Source: CAYRGC01 sp964601225 (GTDB lineage Bacteria > Patescibacteriota > Gracilibacteria > Peribacterales > Peribacteraceae). From it: a DNA stretch of 35,737 nucleotides. This document shows, in pieces, positions 1 through 7,786 of the stretch (positions within the stretch are counted from its first letter, which is position 1; every line of letters begins with the position of its first letter). The notes under the pieces were generated by a model, which did no database searches, had not been told where the DNA came from, and was given only the letters and a program-made list of their open reading frames with translations. Both the position numbers and the translations under genes were made by a program. The stretch spans positions 1 to 35,737 of the forward strand of contig CAZRMM010000012.1 of NCBI GenBank assembly GCA_964601225.1, read 5' to 3'.

Positions 1-1196
1 TCGATGTAGCGGACGTCAGTGATGGTGGTCTCGCCGTCGGCACAGAGGGCGGCGATGACCATCGCGGCGCCGGCACGAATGTCGTTGCTCGCGACCGTGC
101 GGCCCTTGAGTGGCGTGGGACCGATGATGAGCGCCTGGTGCGCGTTGAGAATTTCCACATGCGCCCCCATCTTTTCCAGTTCGTACAGGTAGGCCATTCT
201 GCCCTCGAAGAGCGTCTCGAAGATGCGACTCACGCCCTTGGCCTGCGTCAGGAGAACTCCCATGGGGGCCATGAGATCCGTGGGGAAACCGGGGTAGATC
301 ATCGTTTGGATCTTCGCGGCGCTGAGCGAGGAGATCTCGCCGTCCACGAAGAGCGTCTTCTCCTTCTCGTCGTACTTCCAGATGCCGCCCATGCGGCGGA
401 CGGCGTCGAGAAACGACGTGAGGTGATCGGGATCCGCGCCGTGGATGCGGACGCGGCCGCGCGTGACGAGCGCGGCGATCACGAAGCAACCGGCCTCGAG
501 GTAGTCGCTCGTGACGGTGTGTTCGACGGCCTTCGGGCTGGTCGTGCCACGGACGGTCACCGTGTGGGTGCCGACCCCGTCGACCTCCGCGCCCATCGTC
601 TCAACGAACTTTTCCACGTCTTGTACATGAGGTTCGGCAGCCGCGATTTCAATGACGGTTTCGCCCGGAAGGATGGATGCGGCAAGAATGGCATTTTCCG
701 TGGCTGTCACCGAGAACTCGGGCAGGATGATGCGGCCCGGCTTGAGAGTGCCTTGCAGGTGCAGCGTCTCGTCCGTGCTCATGTTCTGCGCTCCCAGTTG
801 CATGAGCGCCAGAACGTGCGCGCCCACGGGGCGTTTGCCGAGGACGCAGCCGCCCGGGTAGGCCATCTCGACAACGCCGAAGCGCGCGAGGAGAGGGCCC
901 AGGAGTACGATCGATCCGCGCAATTTGTTCACAAACTCTCCCGGGATGGGCTTGCTCGTCATCTTCTCCGCACGGACGCGGACCGTTCCTTCCTCGAAGC
1001 TCACCTCGGCGCCGAGGTACTTGAGGATTTCGAGCATCGCGAGGGTGTCGGTCAGGCGCGGGACGTTGCGGAGTACCGTTTCACCCGTGGTGAGGACGGT
1101 TGCCGCGAGGAGGGGGAGCGCGGCGTTTTTGGATCCGCCGACGTTCACGTCTCCCACGAGGGGGATGCCGCCACGGATACGATAATTGACGTCCAT
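1..1196 (-). CDS. murA: UDP-N-acetylglucosamine 1-carboxyvinyltransferase MurA (3' end cut by window)
   Basis: MurA moves enolpyruvate from PEP to UDP-GlcNAc, the first committed cytoplasmic step of peptidoglycan synthesis. I translated the minus strand from the ATG at 1196; about 398 codons are present and the C-terminus lies beyond the left edge. Seen: GGSKNAALPLL near residues 20-30 (the K-N pair that binds substrate), GGCVLGKRPVG with the catalytic cysteine at residue 117 (so the fosfomycin-sensitive Cys form, not the Asp form), and YPGFPTDLMAP around 301-311 with the catalytic aspartate at 307. The N-terminus matches the usual family start, so the start is secure. The gene sits close to lspA, ftsW and murG, in line with a wall-synthesis neighbourhood. 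A TATACT hexamer lies 11 nt upstream. Confidence 0.96.
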   Translation of the reverse strand, partial: MDVNYRIRGGIPLVGDVNVGGSKNAALPLLAATVLTTGETVLRNVPRLTDTLAMLEILKYLGAEVSFEEGTVRVRAEKMTSKPIPGEFVNKLRGSIVLLGPLLARFGVVEMAYPGGCVLGKRPVGAHVLALMQLGAQNMSTDETLHLQGTLKPGRIILPEFSVTATENAILAASILPGETVIEIAAAEPHVQDVEKFVETMGAEVDGVGTHTVTVRGTTSPKAVEHTVTSDYLEAGCFVIAALVTRGRVRIHGADPDHLTSFLDAVRRMGGIWKYDEKEKTLFVDGEISSLSAAKIQTMIYPGFPTDLMAPMGVLLTQAKGVSRIFETLFEGRMAYLYELEKMGAHVEILNAHQALIIGPTPLKGRTVASNDIRAGAAMVIAALCADGETTITDVRYI

Positions 1197-1207
1197 AGGG
1201 GATACGA

Positions 1208-1213
1208 AGTATA
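1208..1213 (-). promoter_or_regulatory. probable -10 box of murA
   Basis: TATACT on the minus strand ends 11 nt before the murA ATG. A weak TTTAAC lies 17 nt upstream as a possible -35. The leader would be only a few nucleotides long. Confidence 0.45.
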
Positions 1214-1252
1214 GCCCGGAGAGGGCTGCGGTTAAAGGGAAAGTCCGGGGAA

Positions 1253-1361
1253 AGGGCAGAGGGGCAGCAGGCCAGGACGGCAGAAGGTTTTTGTCTTTTT
1301 ACAGCCAAAGACTCGGTGTCGATTCGGAGCGAAGACCTGCTGCCTTACTGCCCTGCTACCT
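1253..1361. repeat. inverted repeat, GGCAGCAGG family (family C)
   Basis: The left arm at about 1263-1288 is made of GGCAGCAGG / GGACGGCAGAAGG units. The right arm at about 1335-1361 is their inverse, with CTGCTGCC, TTACTGCCC and TGCTACC units. About 45 nt separate the arms. The right arm holds the last codons and the stop of lspA. A one-sided copy with the same units follows nrdR at 32213. Confidence 0.7.
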
Positions 1362-1788
1362 TCCTCTTCTCCCTCCACTCCCTCCAGGCTTCGAGGAGCA
1401 GGAAGAGAACCCCCACCGTGATGCAGCTGTCGGCCACGTTGAAGACGGGGAAGGTTCCTACCTGAATAAAGTCGGTCACGACGCCATCTCCAAGACGATC
1501 GAGGACGTTGCCGAGTGCTCCGCCGACGATCATCCCGTACCCGATCTGCGCGGAGGTTGTCCTTGCCGTCCGCAGCGCCGTGACGACGATTGCGACGAGC
1601 GCGACGCCGATGAGCGGCGCCTCCCACGATCCGAAGTTCAGGCTGAAGGCGACATGAGGGTTCAGCGTGTACCGGAGTCCCGCGAAGGAGCCGAGGATCG
1701 CGACGCGTTCGTGGAGATACGCGTCGGCGAGGAGCTTCGCGCTCAGGCTGAGGAAGACACTGAGGCCGATGGAGGTCCAGAGAAGCAT
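1345..1788 (-). CDS. lspA: lipoprotein signal peptidase LspA (signal peptidase II)
   Basis: LspA is an inner-membrane aspartyl protease that cuts signal peptides from prolipoproteins such as the cyclophilin lipoprotein at 4430. The frame is open to 1863, but its first 25 codons lie in an inverted repeat, so I chose the ATG at 1788, giving 147 aa (typical for the family). Seen: four hydrophobic segments, LNPHVAFSL around residues 42-50 (family Asn motif), GNVLDR with catalytic D97 and FNVADS with catalytic D120. The last five residues and the stop lie in a family C repeat. TACGAT lies 4 nt before the adjacent GTG codon and 7 nt before the chosen ATG. Confidence 0.93.
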   Translation of the reverse strand: MLLWTSIGLSVFLSLSAKLLADAYLHERVAILGSFAGLRYTLNPHVAFSLNFGSWEAPLIGVALVAIVVTALRTARTTSAQIGYGMIVGGALGNVLDRLGDGVVTDFIQVGTFPVFNVADSCITVGVLFLLLEAWREWREKRKVAGQ

Positions 1789-1801
1789 CACGATCGTAGT
1801 C

Positions 1802-1906
1802 TGAAGCACGAAGCACGAAATTCGAAATCCTAAAAAGTTCGAAAGTTCAAATTCAAAGTGCATTCAATGCTCTTTCGGATTTCGTGCTTAGAATTTCGGA
1901 TTTTCC
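1802..1906. repeat. inverted repeat, AAGCACGAAATTCGAAATCC family (family A)
   Basis: The left arm at 1809-1830 reads AAGCACGAAATTCGAAATCC. The right arm at 1878-1906 carries the inverse units GGATTTCGTGCTTAGAATTT and TTCGGATTTTCC. The element fills the divergent lspA-ftsW gap and keeps open frames on both strands, which artificially lengthens both genes if the furthest start is taken. Confidence 0.75.
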
Positions 1907-1941
1907 TTCGTCGCCTCCTTTCCTGTCCTCACGCTCTCCCG

Positions 1942-1947
1942 TACCAT
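1942..1947 (+). promoter_or_regulatory. possible -10 box of ftsW
   Basis: TACCAT lies 8 nt before the chosen GTG start of ftsW, the same spacing seen at other operon-leading genes here. I see no good -35 box. Confidence 0.3.
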
Positions 1948-1955
1948 CCCCTTCC

Positions 1956-3152
1956 GTGTTCCGCCGCATCGATCTTCTTTTGTTGGGCGTCACGGTCGGG
2001 TTGACCTTTTTCGGGCTCGCCATGATCGCCAGTGTGAGTGTTTTTCAGAGTTACCAATTGACGTTGCGTCTCAGCGGCGAAGGGAGCAATTCGTTCTATC
2101 TCTGGCGCACGTTTCTTCATGTCATTCTTGGGCTCGGAGTCATGGGCGTTGCCACGGTCATTCCGTATCGTCTCTGGGAACAATGGGCTCGTCCGCTTTT
2201 CATGCTCACGATCTTTCTGCTCTTCGCGGTGCTCATGCCGTTCCTCAATGCCGGTTGGGGCACGTCGAGAAGTTGGCTGCGCATGGGGCCGTTCTCGCTC
2301 CAGCCTGCCGAACTCCTGAAACTCACGCTGATCTTCTATCTCTCCGTGTGGCTGCAGAAACGCGAGCAGCTTATCAGTACGCTGAAGGAGGGCTTCATGC
2401 CGTTTTGCATTCTGCTTCTCATCAGTACCTTCCTGGTTGCGATTCAGCCCGACCTCGGGTCGTTCTTCGTGCTCTCGTCGATCGCAATCGTGATGTTCTT
2501 TGTGGCGGGCGGGCGCTTCACCCATATCGTGATGGGTGGCGCGGCTGCGGCAGTGCTCGGCTTGCCAGTCATTCTTCAGCAGGATTACGTTCGCCGCCGT
2601 TTTTCCGCGTTCTTCGCAGTGCTCCTGCAGCCCGAAGAGCTGAAATTGATTTGCGAGGGTCGGAGCGGTTATCAGATTTGCCAGGCACTCATTTCCATCG
2701 GCAGCGGCCGTCTCTTCGGCGTGGGATACGGAAAATCGATTCAGAAGTTCGGGTACTTGCCCGAGGTGCAGGGCGATATGATTTTCTCGGCGATGGCGGA
2801 AGAGCTGGGATTTTTTCGCCTGTTGATCGTGCTCGGCATGTACGTGATTCTTGTGTACCGCGGTTATCGTATTGCGGAACAGGCACCCGACCGTTTCGGA
2901 TTCCTTCTCGCCACCGGTATCACGACCTGGATTGCGGTGCAGGCGCTCGTGAACATCGGGGTGAATCTCGGAATCTTTCCGCTCACGGGTCTTACATTGC
3001 CGTTCATCAGTTACGGCGGATCTTCCATTATCACCCTTCTCGCCGGCGTGGGAATTCTGTTGAACATTTCGATGCATTCCACGGCTGAGGCGACGATGGC
3101 GCGGCGCTCGTCGCGCGTGCGGGGTCGGGGGTGGTTCTCGCCGACGACCTGA
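1956..3152 (+). CDS. ftsW: SEDS-family peptidoglycan glycosyltransferase FtsW/RodA
   Basis: SEDS proteins polymerise lipid II into glycan strands in the membrane, working with a class B penicillin-binding protein. 398 aa from the GTG at 1956. The frame is open from 1884, but those extra codons are repeat sequence. Seen: about ten hydrophobic segments; SWLRMGPFSLQPAELLK in the first half (the SEDS W-x-x-x-G-P-x-x-x-Q-P-x-E motif); PEVQGDMIFSAMAEELGF with the conserved aspartate of the active site; and GLTLPFISYGGSS near the C-terminus. FtsW and RodA cannot be told apart from sequence alone, but the adjacency to murG favours FtsW. murG follows after about 80 nt. Confidence 0.92.
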   Translation: MFRRIDLLLLGVTVGLTFFGLAMIASVSVFQSYQLTLRLSGEGSNSFYLWRTFLHVILGLGVMGVATVIPYRLWEQWARPLFMLTIFLLFAVLMPFLNAGWGTSRSWLRMGPFSLQPAELLKLTLIFYLSVWLQKREQLISTLKEGFMPFCILLLISTFLVAIQPDLGSFFVLSSIAIVMFFVAGGRFTHIVMGGAAAAVLGLPVILQQDYVRRRFSAFFAVLLQPEELKLICEGRSGYQICQALISIGSGRLFGVGYGKSIQKFGYLPEVQGDMIFSAMAEELGFFRLLIVLGMYVILVYRGYRIAEQAPDRFGFLLATGITTWIAVQALVNIGVNLGIFPLTGLTLPFISYGGSSIITLLAGVGILLNISMHSTAEATMARRSSRVRGRGWFSPTT

Positions 3153-3233
3153 GGGCAATGAGAGTATTAGGGGTTTTTTTCGCGGTTCACTCAGTACATC
3201 CTGTTATTCTGTTACTCTCCTACCCTCATTCCT

Positions 3234-4316
3234 ATTCGCATCCTCTTCGCCGGCGGCGGATCGATCGGACATATCGCGCCCTGCATCGCGGTGTGGGAGG
3301 CCGTGCGCGCTCAGAGTTCCGGTGCCGAGGCGCATGTCGTCTGTTCGCCGCGTCCGGAGGAGGCGGAATTCCTGACGAAGAACGGTCTCGCATTCACGGC
3401 GCTCCCCGTTCGTAATCCCACGCCGCTGCGTCCGATCTCCTTCTTGCGCTCGCTTGCGCTCGCATGGCGCGTCGTTTCGGTGTTCCGGCCCGACATCGTT
3501 TTCAGCAAGGGCGGGGCCGTCAGTATCCCCGTCGCGTTCGTCGCGTGGCTGCGTGGCATTCCGGTAGTCCTCCACGAGTCCGATGCGGTGAGCGGTCGAG
3601 CGAACCGTCTCGTTGCGCTCTGGGCGAAAAAGATTTGTCATGGATTCCCGAGAAACAATGACGAATTGCGAATGACGAATGACGAATATTCGCGATTCGC
3701 AATTCGCGATTCGCAATCCATTTTTACCGGCAATCCCGTCCGCGCGTTCATCGCGTCCGGAACGAAGGAAGTGGGTCGACGCATCACGGGGCTCGTCGCC
3801 GAGCGTCCCGTTCTTCTCGTAATCGGCGGAAGTCAGGGAGCGACGGCGCTCAACGAAGCCGTGCTCGCCTCGCTCGGCGAGTTGCTGCACGACGTGCAGA
3901 TCGTCCATCTCACGGGCCCGGGCAAAAAGAGTCCGATGAAGAAGGATGGATACTGGTCCGCACCCTTCGTGCATGAAGAGCTGCCTCATTTGTATGCATT
4001 GGCGGATTTCGCCCTCAGCCGCGCCGGTGCCGGCGCCATCGCGGAACTTGCGGCTTGCGGCGTTCCGATGATCCTTGTGCCGCTTCGCGGCGTCGCACAC
4101 GATCATCAGCAGGTCAATGCGTCGGTGGCGGCAGCAACCGGAGGATGCATCTGTCTCGACCAAGAACGATTGGCACGGGAAATGGCGCCGCTTGTACGGA
4201 CTCTCGCGCGCGATGAGACGAAACGCCGAGAGATGGCGGGACATGTCCGTCGCCTATCTTCCCGCGAGGCCGCTCAGACCATCGCGTCGATCCTTTTCGG
4301 AGTAATCAATCCGTAA
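3234..4316 (+). CDS. murG: UDP-GlcNAc:lipid I GlcNAc transferase MurG, with an in-frame repeat insertion
   Basis: MurG adds GlcNAc to lipid I to make lipid II on the inner face of the membrane. The N-terminal glycine loop GGGSIGHIAPCIAVWEAV is coded from about 3249, upstream of the first ATG/GTG-type codon in frame (GTG at 3291), which would remove the loop. The only plausible starts are ATT codons at 3228 or 3234; I use 3234 (360 aa). Other marks: FSKGGAVSIPVAF, TGNPVR, VIGGSQGATALNE, RAGAGAIAELAACGVPMILVP and the H-Q pair after it (UDP-GlcNAc site). Between HGFP and FTGNPVR, residues about 141-163 come from a palindromic repeat, not the family sequence. TACCCT at 3221-3226 could be a -10 box. 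Confidence 0.93.
   Translation: MRILFAGGGSIGHIAPCIAVWEAVRAQSSGAEAHVVCSPRPEEAEFLTKNGLAFTALPVRNPTPLRPISFLRSLALAWRVVSVFRPDIVFSKGGAVSIPVAFVAWLRGIPVVLHESDAVSGRANRLVALWAKKICHGFPRNNDELRMTNDEYSRFAIRDSQSIFTGNPVRAFIASGTKEVGRRITGLVAERPVLLVIGGSQGATALNEAVLASLGELLHDVQIVHLTGPGKKSPMKKDGYWSAPFVHEELPHLYALADFALSRAGAGAIAELAACGVPMILVPLRGVAHDHQQVNASVAAATGGCICLDQERLAREMAPLVRTLARDETKRREMAGHVRRLSSREAAQTIASILFGVINP
3655..3720. repeat. palindromic repeat inside murG (family A-like)
   Basis: Tandem GAATTGCGAATGACGAATGA units on one side and inverted ATTCGCGATTCGCAATTCG units on the other form a palindrome of about 65 bp. It stays in frame and adds about 20 residues to MurG just before the conserved GNPVR motif. Confidence 0.75.
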
Positions 4317-4429
4317 ACGCAAAAAACGTTTTTCGTTACGCGCGAAACCCAGAAAGAACTTGCAGTACCTATGAATGGTGTTCTGCATTCTTGCCGCATC
4401 CTGAAGCCGTGAGTACCCTGTTCTCCGCT

Positions 4430-5191
4430 ATGGTGAAATTCATTCTTCCGCTTTTCGCACTCGCTTTTCTTCTGGTGAGCTGCGGCAAACAGTCCGATAC
4501 TGCTCCCGTACCTCCCGTTTCCGTTGTAAACAGCGCCTCTATGCAAAAACTTGAACAAGCCAAGAAGGGATACGATGGAAAACTTCTCGCCGGCAAGGTC
4601 AATGTCGTTCTCCATACGACGAAGGGCGACGTTTCGATCGAACTCGATGCCGATGTCGCACCGAAAACGGTCACGAACTTCGTCACGCTGGCAAAGGCGG
4701 GATTCTACGACGGACTGCTCTTTCACCGCGTCATTCCGAATTTCATGATCCAGGGCGGTGATCCCAAGGGCGACGGCACGGGCGGCCAGAGTCTCTTTGG
4801 CCCCACCTTCGAGGATGAGATCAACGCTTCTTCCTACGGTCTCGATAAGAAATCGGTAAAGGATGTTGCCCAGGGGCAGCAGATTCCGCCGGAGCTTGCG
4901 AATCTCACGGTGAAGCAGCTCTATGAGCAGCAGGGCTACAAGTACAATTCCTCACTCAAGTCTCTTCCGTTGGCTCGCGGTGCCATCGCGATGGCGAATC
5001 GCGGTCCGAACACGAACGGCAGTCAATTCTTCATCGTTCAGACCAAAGAAGCCCCCTGGCTTGAAGGGCGCCATACGGTCTTTGGAAAAGTGACGGCCGG
5101 CATGGACGTTGTCGACGCCATTGCTGCAGCCGATCGTGACGTGCAGGATCGTCCCACGACGGCGATCACGATGACGGTGGAGGTGAAATAA
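4430..5191 (+). CDS. lipoprotein peptidyl-prolyl cis-trans isomerase, cyclophilin type
   Basis: Probably helps fold exported proteins on the outer face of the membrane. 253 aa from the ATG at 4430. The start is set by a short signal peptide ending in the lipobox LVSC (lipidated cysteine at residue 18), so it is a likely LspA substrate. The cyclophilin domain runs from about residue 55 to the end: FHRVIPNFMIQGGDPKGDG carries the catalytic Arg and the Phe/Gln of the active site, and GPNTNGSQFFI and the final HTVFGKVTAGMDVVD match the family. There is an insert of about 45 residues (from NASSYGLDKK to SLKSLPLARG) before the second half of the domain. A rho-independent terminator follows. TACCCT lies 10 nt upstream of the ATG. 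Confidence 0.93.
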   Translation: MVKFILPLFALAFLLVSCGKQSDTAPVPPVSVVNSASMQKLEQAKKGYDGKLLAGKVNVVLHTTKGDVSIELDADVAPKTVTNFVTLAKAGFYDGLLFHRVIPNFMIQGGDPKGDGTGGQSLFGPTFEDEINASSYGLDKKSVKDVAQGQQIPPELANLTVKQLYEQQGYKYNSSLKSLPLARGAIAMANRGPNTNGSQFFIVQTKEAPWLEGRHTVFGKVTAGMDVVDAIAAADRDVQDRPTTAITMTVEVK

Positions 5192-5278
5192 GACGCACGA
5201 GACGCAAAGAGGGCTGGTCGCGACCGGCCTTTTTGGTTCCTGCGTCTTCTGCGTCTTTGTGCGTCCTATACGTCTTGT
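5189..5278. repeat. inverted repeat, GACGCA family (family B) around a terminator
   Basis: The left arm at 5191-5210 (GACGCACGAGACGCAAAGA) and the right arm at 5241-5275 (TGCGTCTTCTGCGTCTTTG, then TGCGTCC) are inverted and flank a strong hairpin terminator. Relatives lie at 5783, 20584 and inside dnaE at 29501. Confidence 0.7.
5212..5234 (+). terminator. rho-independent terminator after the cyclophilin gene
   Basis: GGCTGGTCG pairs with CGACCGGCC (nine pairs, one G-T if fully closed), followed at once by five T. It sits 20 nt past the stop codon and is nested in the family B repeat. Confidence 0.85.
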
Positions 5279-5289
5279 AATTCTATTTT

Positions 5290-5778
5290 TTACTCCCGCA
5301 TCGGAACGTCCAGGACTCGGAACTCTCCATGCCCCGTCAGTGTCAAAAACTTTTCCATATCTTCCCGCGGCACCACCAGCGTCGCGGTGTTTCGGAGCGG
5401 GTGGCACTGAATCGCGTCCTGTTTCCAGATGGCCTCGTCGATCACTGCCTCCACGGCCCCGGCGTGGTCCGTGACGAGGCCTAAAAGCGTCGCGGAGCCC
5501 GGAGTGACCCCGAGGAGCTCGAGGAGCCTCTCGGGCGAGGCGAAGCTCAAATTATCGGCCTTCAAGAGCGTCTTCAGTGCCTTCAGGTCCACCGCCTTGT
5601 CATGCGGGACGCTCACGAGGAAGTGTCGGCGTCCCTTCTTGTCGCGGAGGAACAGGTTCTTGGTGTCCGCACCCGGCATCGGCGCGAGCTTGGAGGACTC
5701 CTCCACCGTGAACACGGCCTCGTGCTCGAAGCGCTGGTAGCGGATGCCGTTCTCGTCGAGGAAGGAGAAGATATCCAT
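5290..5778 (-). CDS. YbaK/ProX-type aminoacyl-tRNA deacylase
   Basis: This family removes wrongly attached amino acids from tRNA; the ProX/PrdX branch clears Ala-tRNA(Pro). 162 aa from the ATG at 5778 (MDIFSFLDENGI). Eight more in-frame codons upstream lie in a GACGCA repeat and were left out. Seen: the FEHEAVFTVEE N-terminal segment, ADTKNLFLRDKKGRRHFLVS with the conserved lysine region, TPGSATLLGL in the middle and a C-terminal HPLRNTATLVV strand, all in the order expected for a stand-alone editing domain. It ends about 55 nt from the convergent cyclophilin terminator. Confidence 0.9.
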   Translation of the reverse strand: MDIFSFLDENGIRYQRFEHEAVFTVEESSKLAPMPGADTKNLFLRDKKGRRHFLVSVPHDKAVDLKALKTLLKADNLSFASPERLLELLGVTPGSATLLGLVTDHAGAVEAVIDEAIWKQDAIQCHPLRNTATLVVPREDMEKFLTLTGHGEFRVLDVPMRE

Positions 5779-5782
5779 GGGG

Positions 5783-5812
5783 CGAAGACGCAGGAGACGC
5801 AAAAGACGCCAA
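5783..5812. repeat. one-sided GACGCA repeat (family B)
   Basis: Four GACGC-type units (GAAGACGCAGGAGACGCAA, then GACGCC) lie just upstream of the ProX-like gene. No inverted partner was seen nearby. Confidence 0.55.
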
Positions 5813-5841
5813 GATGACGGAATTTCGCAGAAGGAGAGAGT

Positions 5842-6693
5842 TTAGAGCTTAGAGTTTAGAGCTTTCTTCAGCTCTTTCGCCATATCCTCCGCCGCTCCTC
5901 TCGCGGCCTCCTGCCAGTCCTTTTTGGATGACGCGTAGATGATACCGCGCGAGGAGTTCACGACGGCTCCGGTGCCGTCCGCGAAGAATCCCACCTTCAC
6001 GTCCGCGGCCGTGCCGCCCTGGGCGCCGTAGCCGGGGATGAGGAACGGAGCGGTCGGCATCAGCGTGCGCAGGTATTTCAGTTCCTCCGGGTACGTGGCG
6101 CCGACGACCGCGCCGACGCAGGAGAGCACCCCGGACTCGTCGGCGTGCTCCCGGCCCCAGCCGTTCACGAGTTCCGCCACGTGCTCATGCACTGCGGCGT
6201 CGCCGGCGGGGAGATCTTGGATCTCGCCTGAGCTCTGGTTGCTCGTCTTCACGAGGACGTAGATGCCTTTGCCGAACTCGTCGCAGCGCTTCAGGAACGG
6301 CACGATGCCGTCACTGCCCAGATACGGCGTCACCGTGAGGGCGTCGATCGGGGTTCCTTTCCCCAAATACGCGTCGGCGTAGGCTTCGCAGGTATTGCCG
6401 ATGTCGTTCCGCTTGCCGTCGGCGATCACGATCATCCCCTTTGCTTTGGCGTACTCGCAGAGTTCGTAGAACACCTTCATCCCCTGCCAACCGAGGACCT
6501 CGAAGAAAGCCAGGTTCGGTTTTAGGGTCGCAGCGATATCCGCGGTCGCATCGACGATGCCTTTGCCGAACGCGAGGACGCCCTCGGGCGTGCGTGGCAG
6601 TTCTTCCGGGAGTTTTCCGAGTTGCGGATCGAGGCCCACGCAGACTGGTGAGGTCTTCGCGACGCGGGCCGACAGCGCGGAGGCGTAGTGCAT
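5842..6693 (-). CDS. pyrF: orotidine 5'-phosphate decarboxylase PyrF
   Basis: Last step of UMP synthesis: decarboxylation of OMP. 283 aa from the ATG at 6693. I chose this ATG because it overlaps the upstream stop as TGATG and because MHYASALSARVAKTSPVCVGLD is the normal family beginning; the frame upstream belongs to the neighbour. Seen: CVGLDPQ (substrate aspartate), IADGKRNDIGNT (catalytic Lys/Asp array of the subfamily 2 enzymes), TPYLGSDGIVPF, and PGYGAQGG with the phosphate-binding Arg in NSSRGIIYAS. No other pyr gene is in the window. The upstream, probably cotranscribed gene codes for a secreted protein, an unusual partner. Confidence 0.95.
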   Translation of the reverse strand: MHYASALSARVAKTSPVCVGLDPQLGKLPEELPRTPEGVLAFGKGIVDATADIAATLKPNLAFFEVLGWQGMKVFYELCEYAKAKGMIVIADGKRNDIGNTCEAYADAYLGKGTPIDALTVTPYLGSDGIVPFLKRCDEFGKGIYVLVKTSNQSSGEIQDLPAGDAAVHEHVAELVNGWGREHADESGVLSCVGAVVGATYPEELKYLRTLMPTAPFLIPGYGAQGGTAADVKVGFFADGTGAVVNSSRGIIYASSKKDWQEAARGAAEDMAKELKKALNSKL

Positions 6694-7763
6694 CAGTAGC
6701 CGACGGAGCGGGTGGAGGACGAGGAGGACGAGCGTGAGCGGACCCGATCGTTGATCGTACGCGGGGATTCTCTCATCGAGCCGCATTCGCCGCGGCGCTG
6801 AGCCGAGACGCGCACCAGCGGATCGCTGCTCCAGCAGCCTCCTTCGTCATTCACCGGAGGCTGCCACTCCTCCCAGTTGTCGCTTTCGTCCTCCGTCCAT
6901 ACGGGGACGTTGTCCGGGAAGACGGTCGGGCCGGGGAAGTTCATCAACGATTGTGCAAGATCTTGGATGTCGACGGCATCGGAAGGGGCGACGACGGAGA
7001 AAGGAGTCCAGCGTGCTGAGATAACTCCCTTTCCCGAGATGCTTGCGTGCATCGTCGGCTCGGTCATTGAGCCGTTGAAGCGGACGATACGGGCCTCGTC
7101 ACCCGAAGCTTCCACCGTGATCGAGAGGGAGGAATTTTCCAGAATGCTCTTGGCATCGGCGACGACGTACGTCGGATCGGCTTCCGGTTGCCACTTCTGC
7201 GCGAGAGCGATCAGCCCGCTCATATCCTTCGTCAGCGTCAGCTCATAGTAGTTCGGTCCCTGTTTATCCAGGACAAGAACGGCATCGACCAGATCGAGCA
7301 TCATCTGGCGCGCTACCTCCTCGTGCGTGCCGATTTCGGCCATGCTTGCGGCGAGCGACGGGAATTTAAACCACTTCGGACCCTCCAATTGCGCGGCAAT
7401 TTTTACGAGTTCGTCGTCGTACGTACCTTCCACTTTGTCGATATGGAGAAAAGTGTCGCCGTCCTTCGCTCGGATCTGCGCCTTCATGCGAACTTTGGTC
7501 TTCGGAGCGACGATATCCAGCGTCATGCGAACGTCGGCATCGGGCCTATCGAGGTGGAGAAGATTGTTTTTGCCCGTTCCTTTCAGCCACATGGTCATGT
7601 AGGCGGGCGCATCCGGCATTTCGCCGTGAATCTCGTAGGAGATATCCATGGGGCGGGTAGCCGTCTGGAGTGAGCGGACGATATCGCTGGGATGCTCGAA
7701 AGCGGCCAGGGCCAGCGTGGGCAGAGCAAGTGAGGCAAATGTGAACACGACGGAGCGGCGCAT
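6693..7763 (-). CDS. secreted protein of unknown function, coupled to pyrF
   Basis: 356 aa; I do not recognise the family. A clear signal peptide (MRRSVVFTFASLALPTLALA, cut after ALA) is followed by about 270 residues with alternating beta-like stretches (for example SYEIHGEMPDAPAYMTMWLK and VRMKAQIRAKDGDTFLHI). This weakly recalls the LolA/LppX type of lipoprotein-carrier fold; that resemblance is only a guess. The last 40 residues are rich in Arg and Ser (RSRSSSSSSTRS) and look disordered. The stop overlaps the pyrF start by one base, so translation is probably coupled. A promoter with TTGTCT and TAGAAT lies upstream, making this the first gene of a two-gene unit. Confidence 0.8.
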   Translation of the reverse strand: MRRSVVFTFASLALPTLALAAFEHPSDIVRSLQTATRPMDISYEIHGEMPDAPAYMTMWLKGTGKNNLLHLDRPDADVRMTLDIVAPKTKVRMKAQIRAKDGDTFLHIDKVEGTYDDELVKIAAQLEGPKWFKFPSLAASMAEIGTHEEVARQMMLDLVDAVLVLDKQGPNYYELTLTKDMSGLIALAQKWQPEADPTYVVADAKSILENSSLSITVEASGDEARIVRFNGSMTEPTMHASISGKGVISARWTPFSVVAPSDAVDIQDLAQSLMNFPGPTVFPDNVPVWTEDESDNWEEWQPPVNDEGGCWSSDPLVRVSAQRRGECGSMRESPRTINDRVRSRSSSSSSTRSVGY

Positions 7764-7786
7764 GCGGTTTCGGGGAAAGTGAGGTC

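Noticed and set aside
138..1214. Plus-strand open frame of 358 codons
   Set aside because: Antisense to murA; the minus-strand translation has all MurA motifs and this frame has none.
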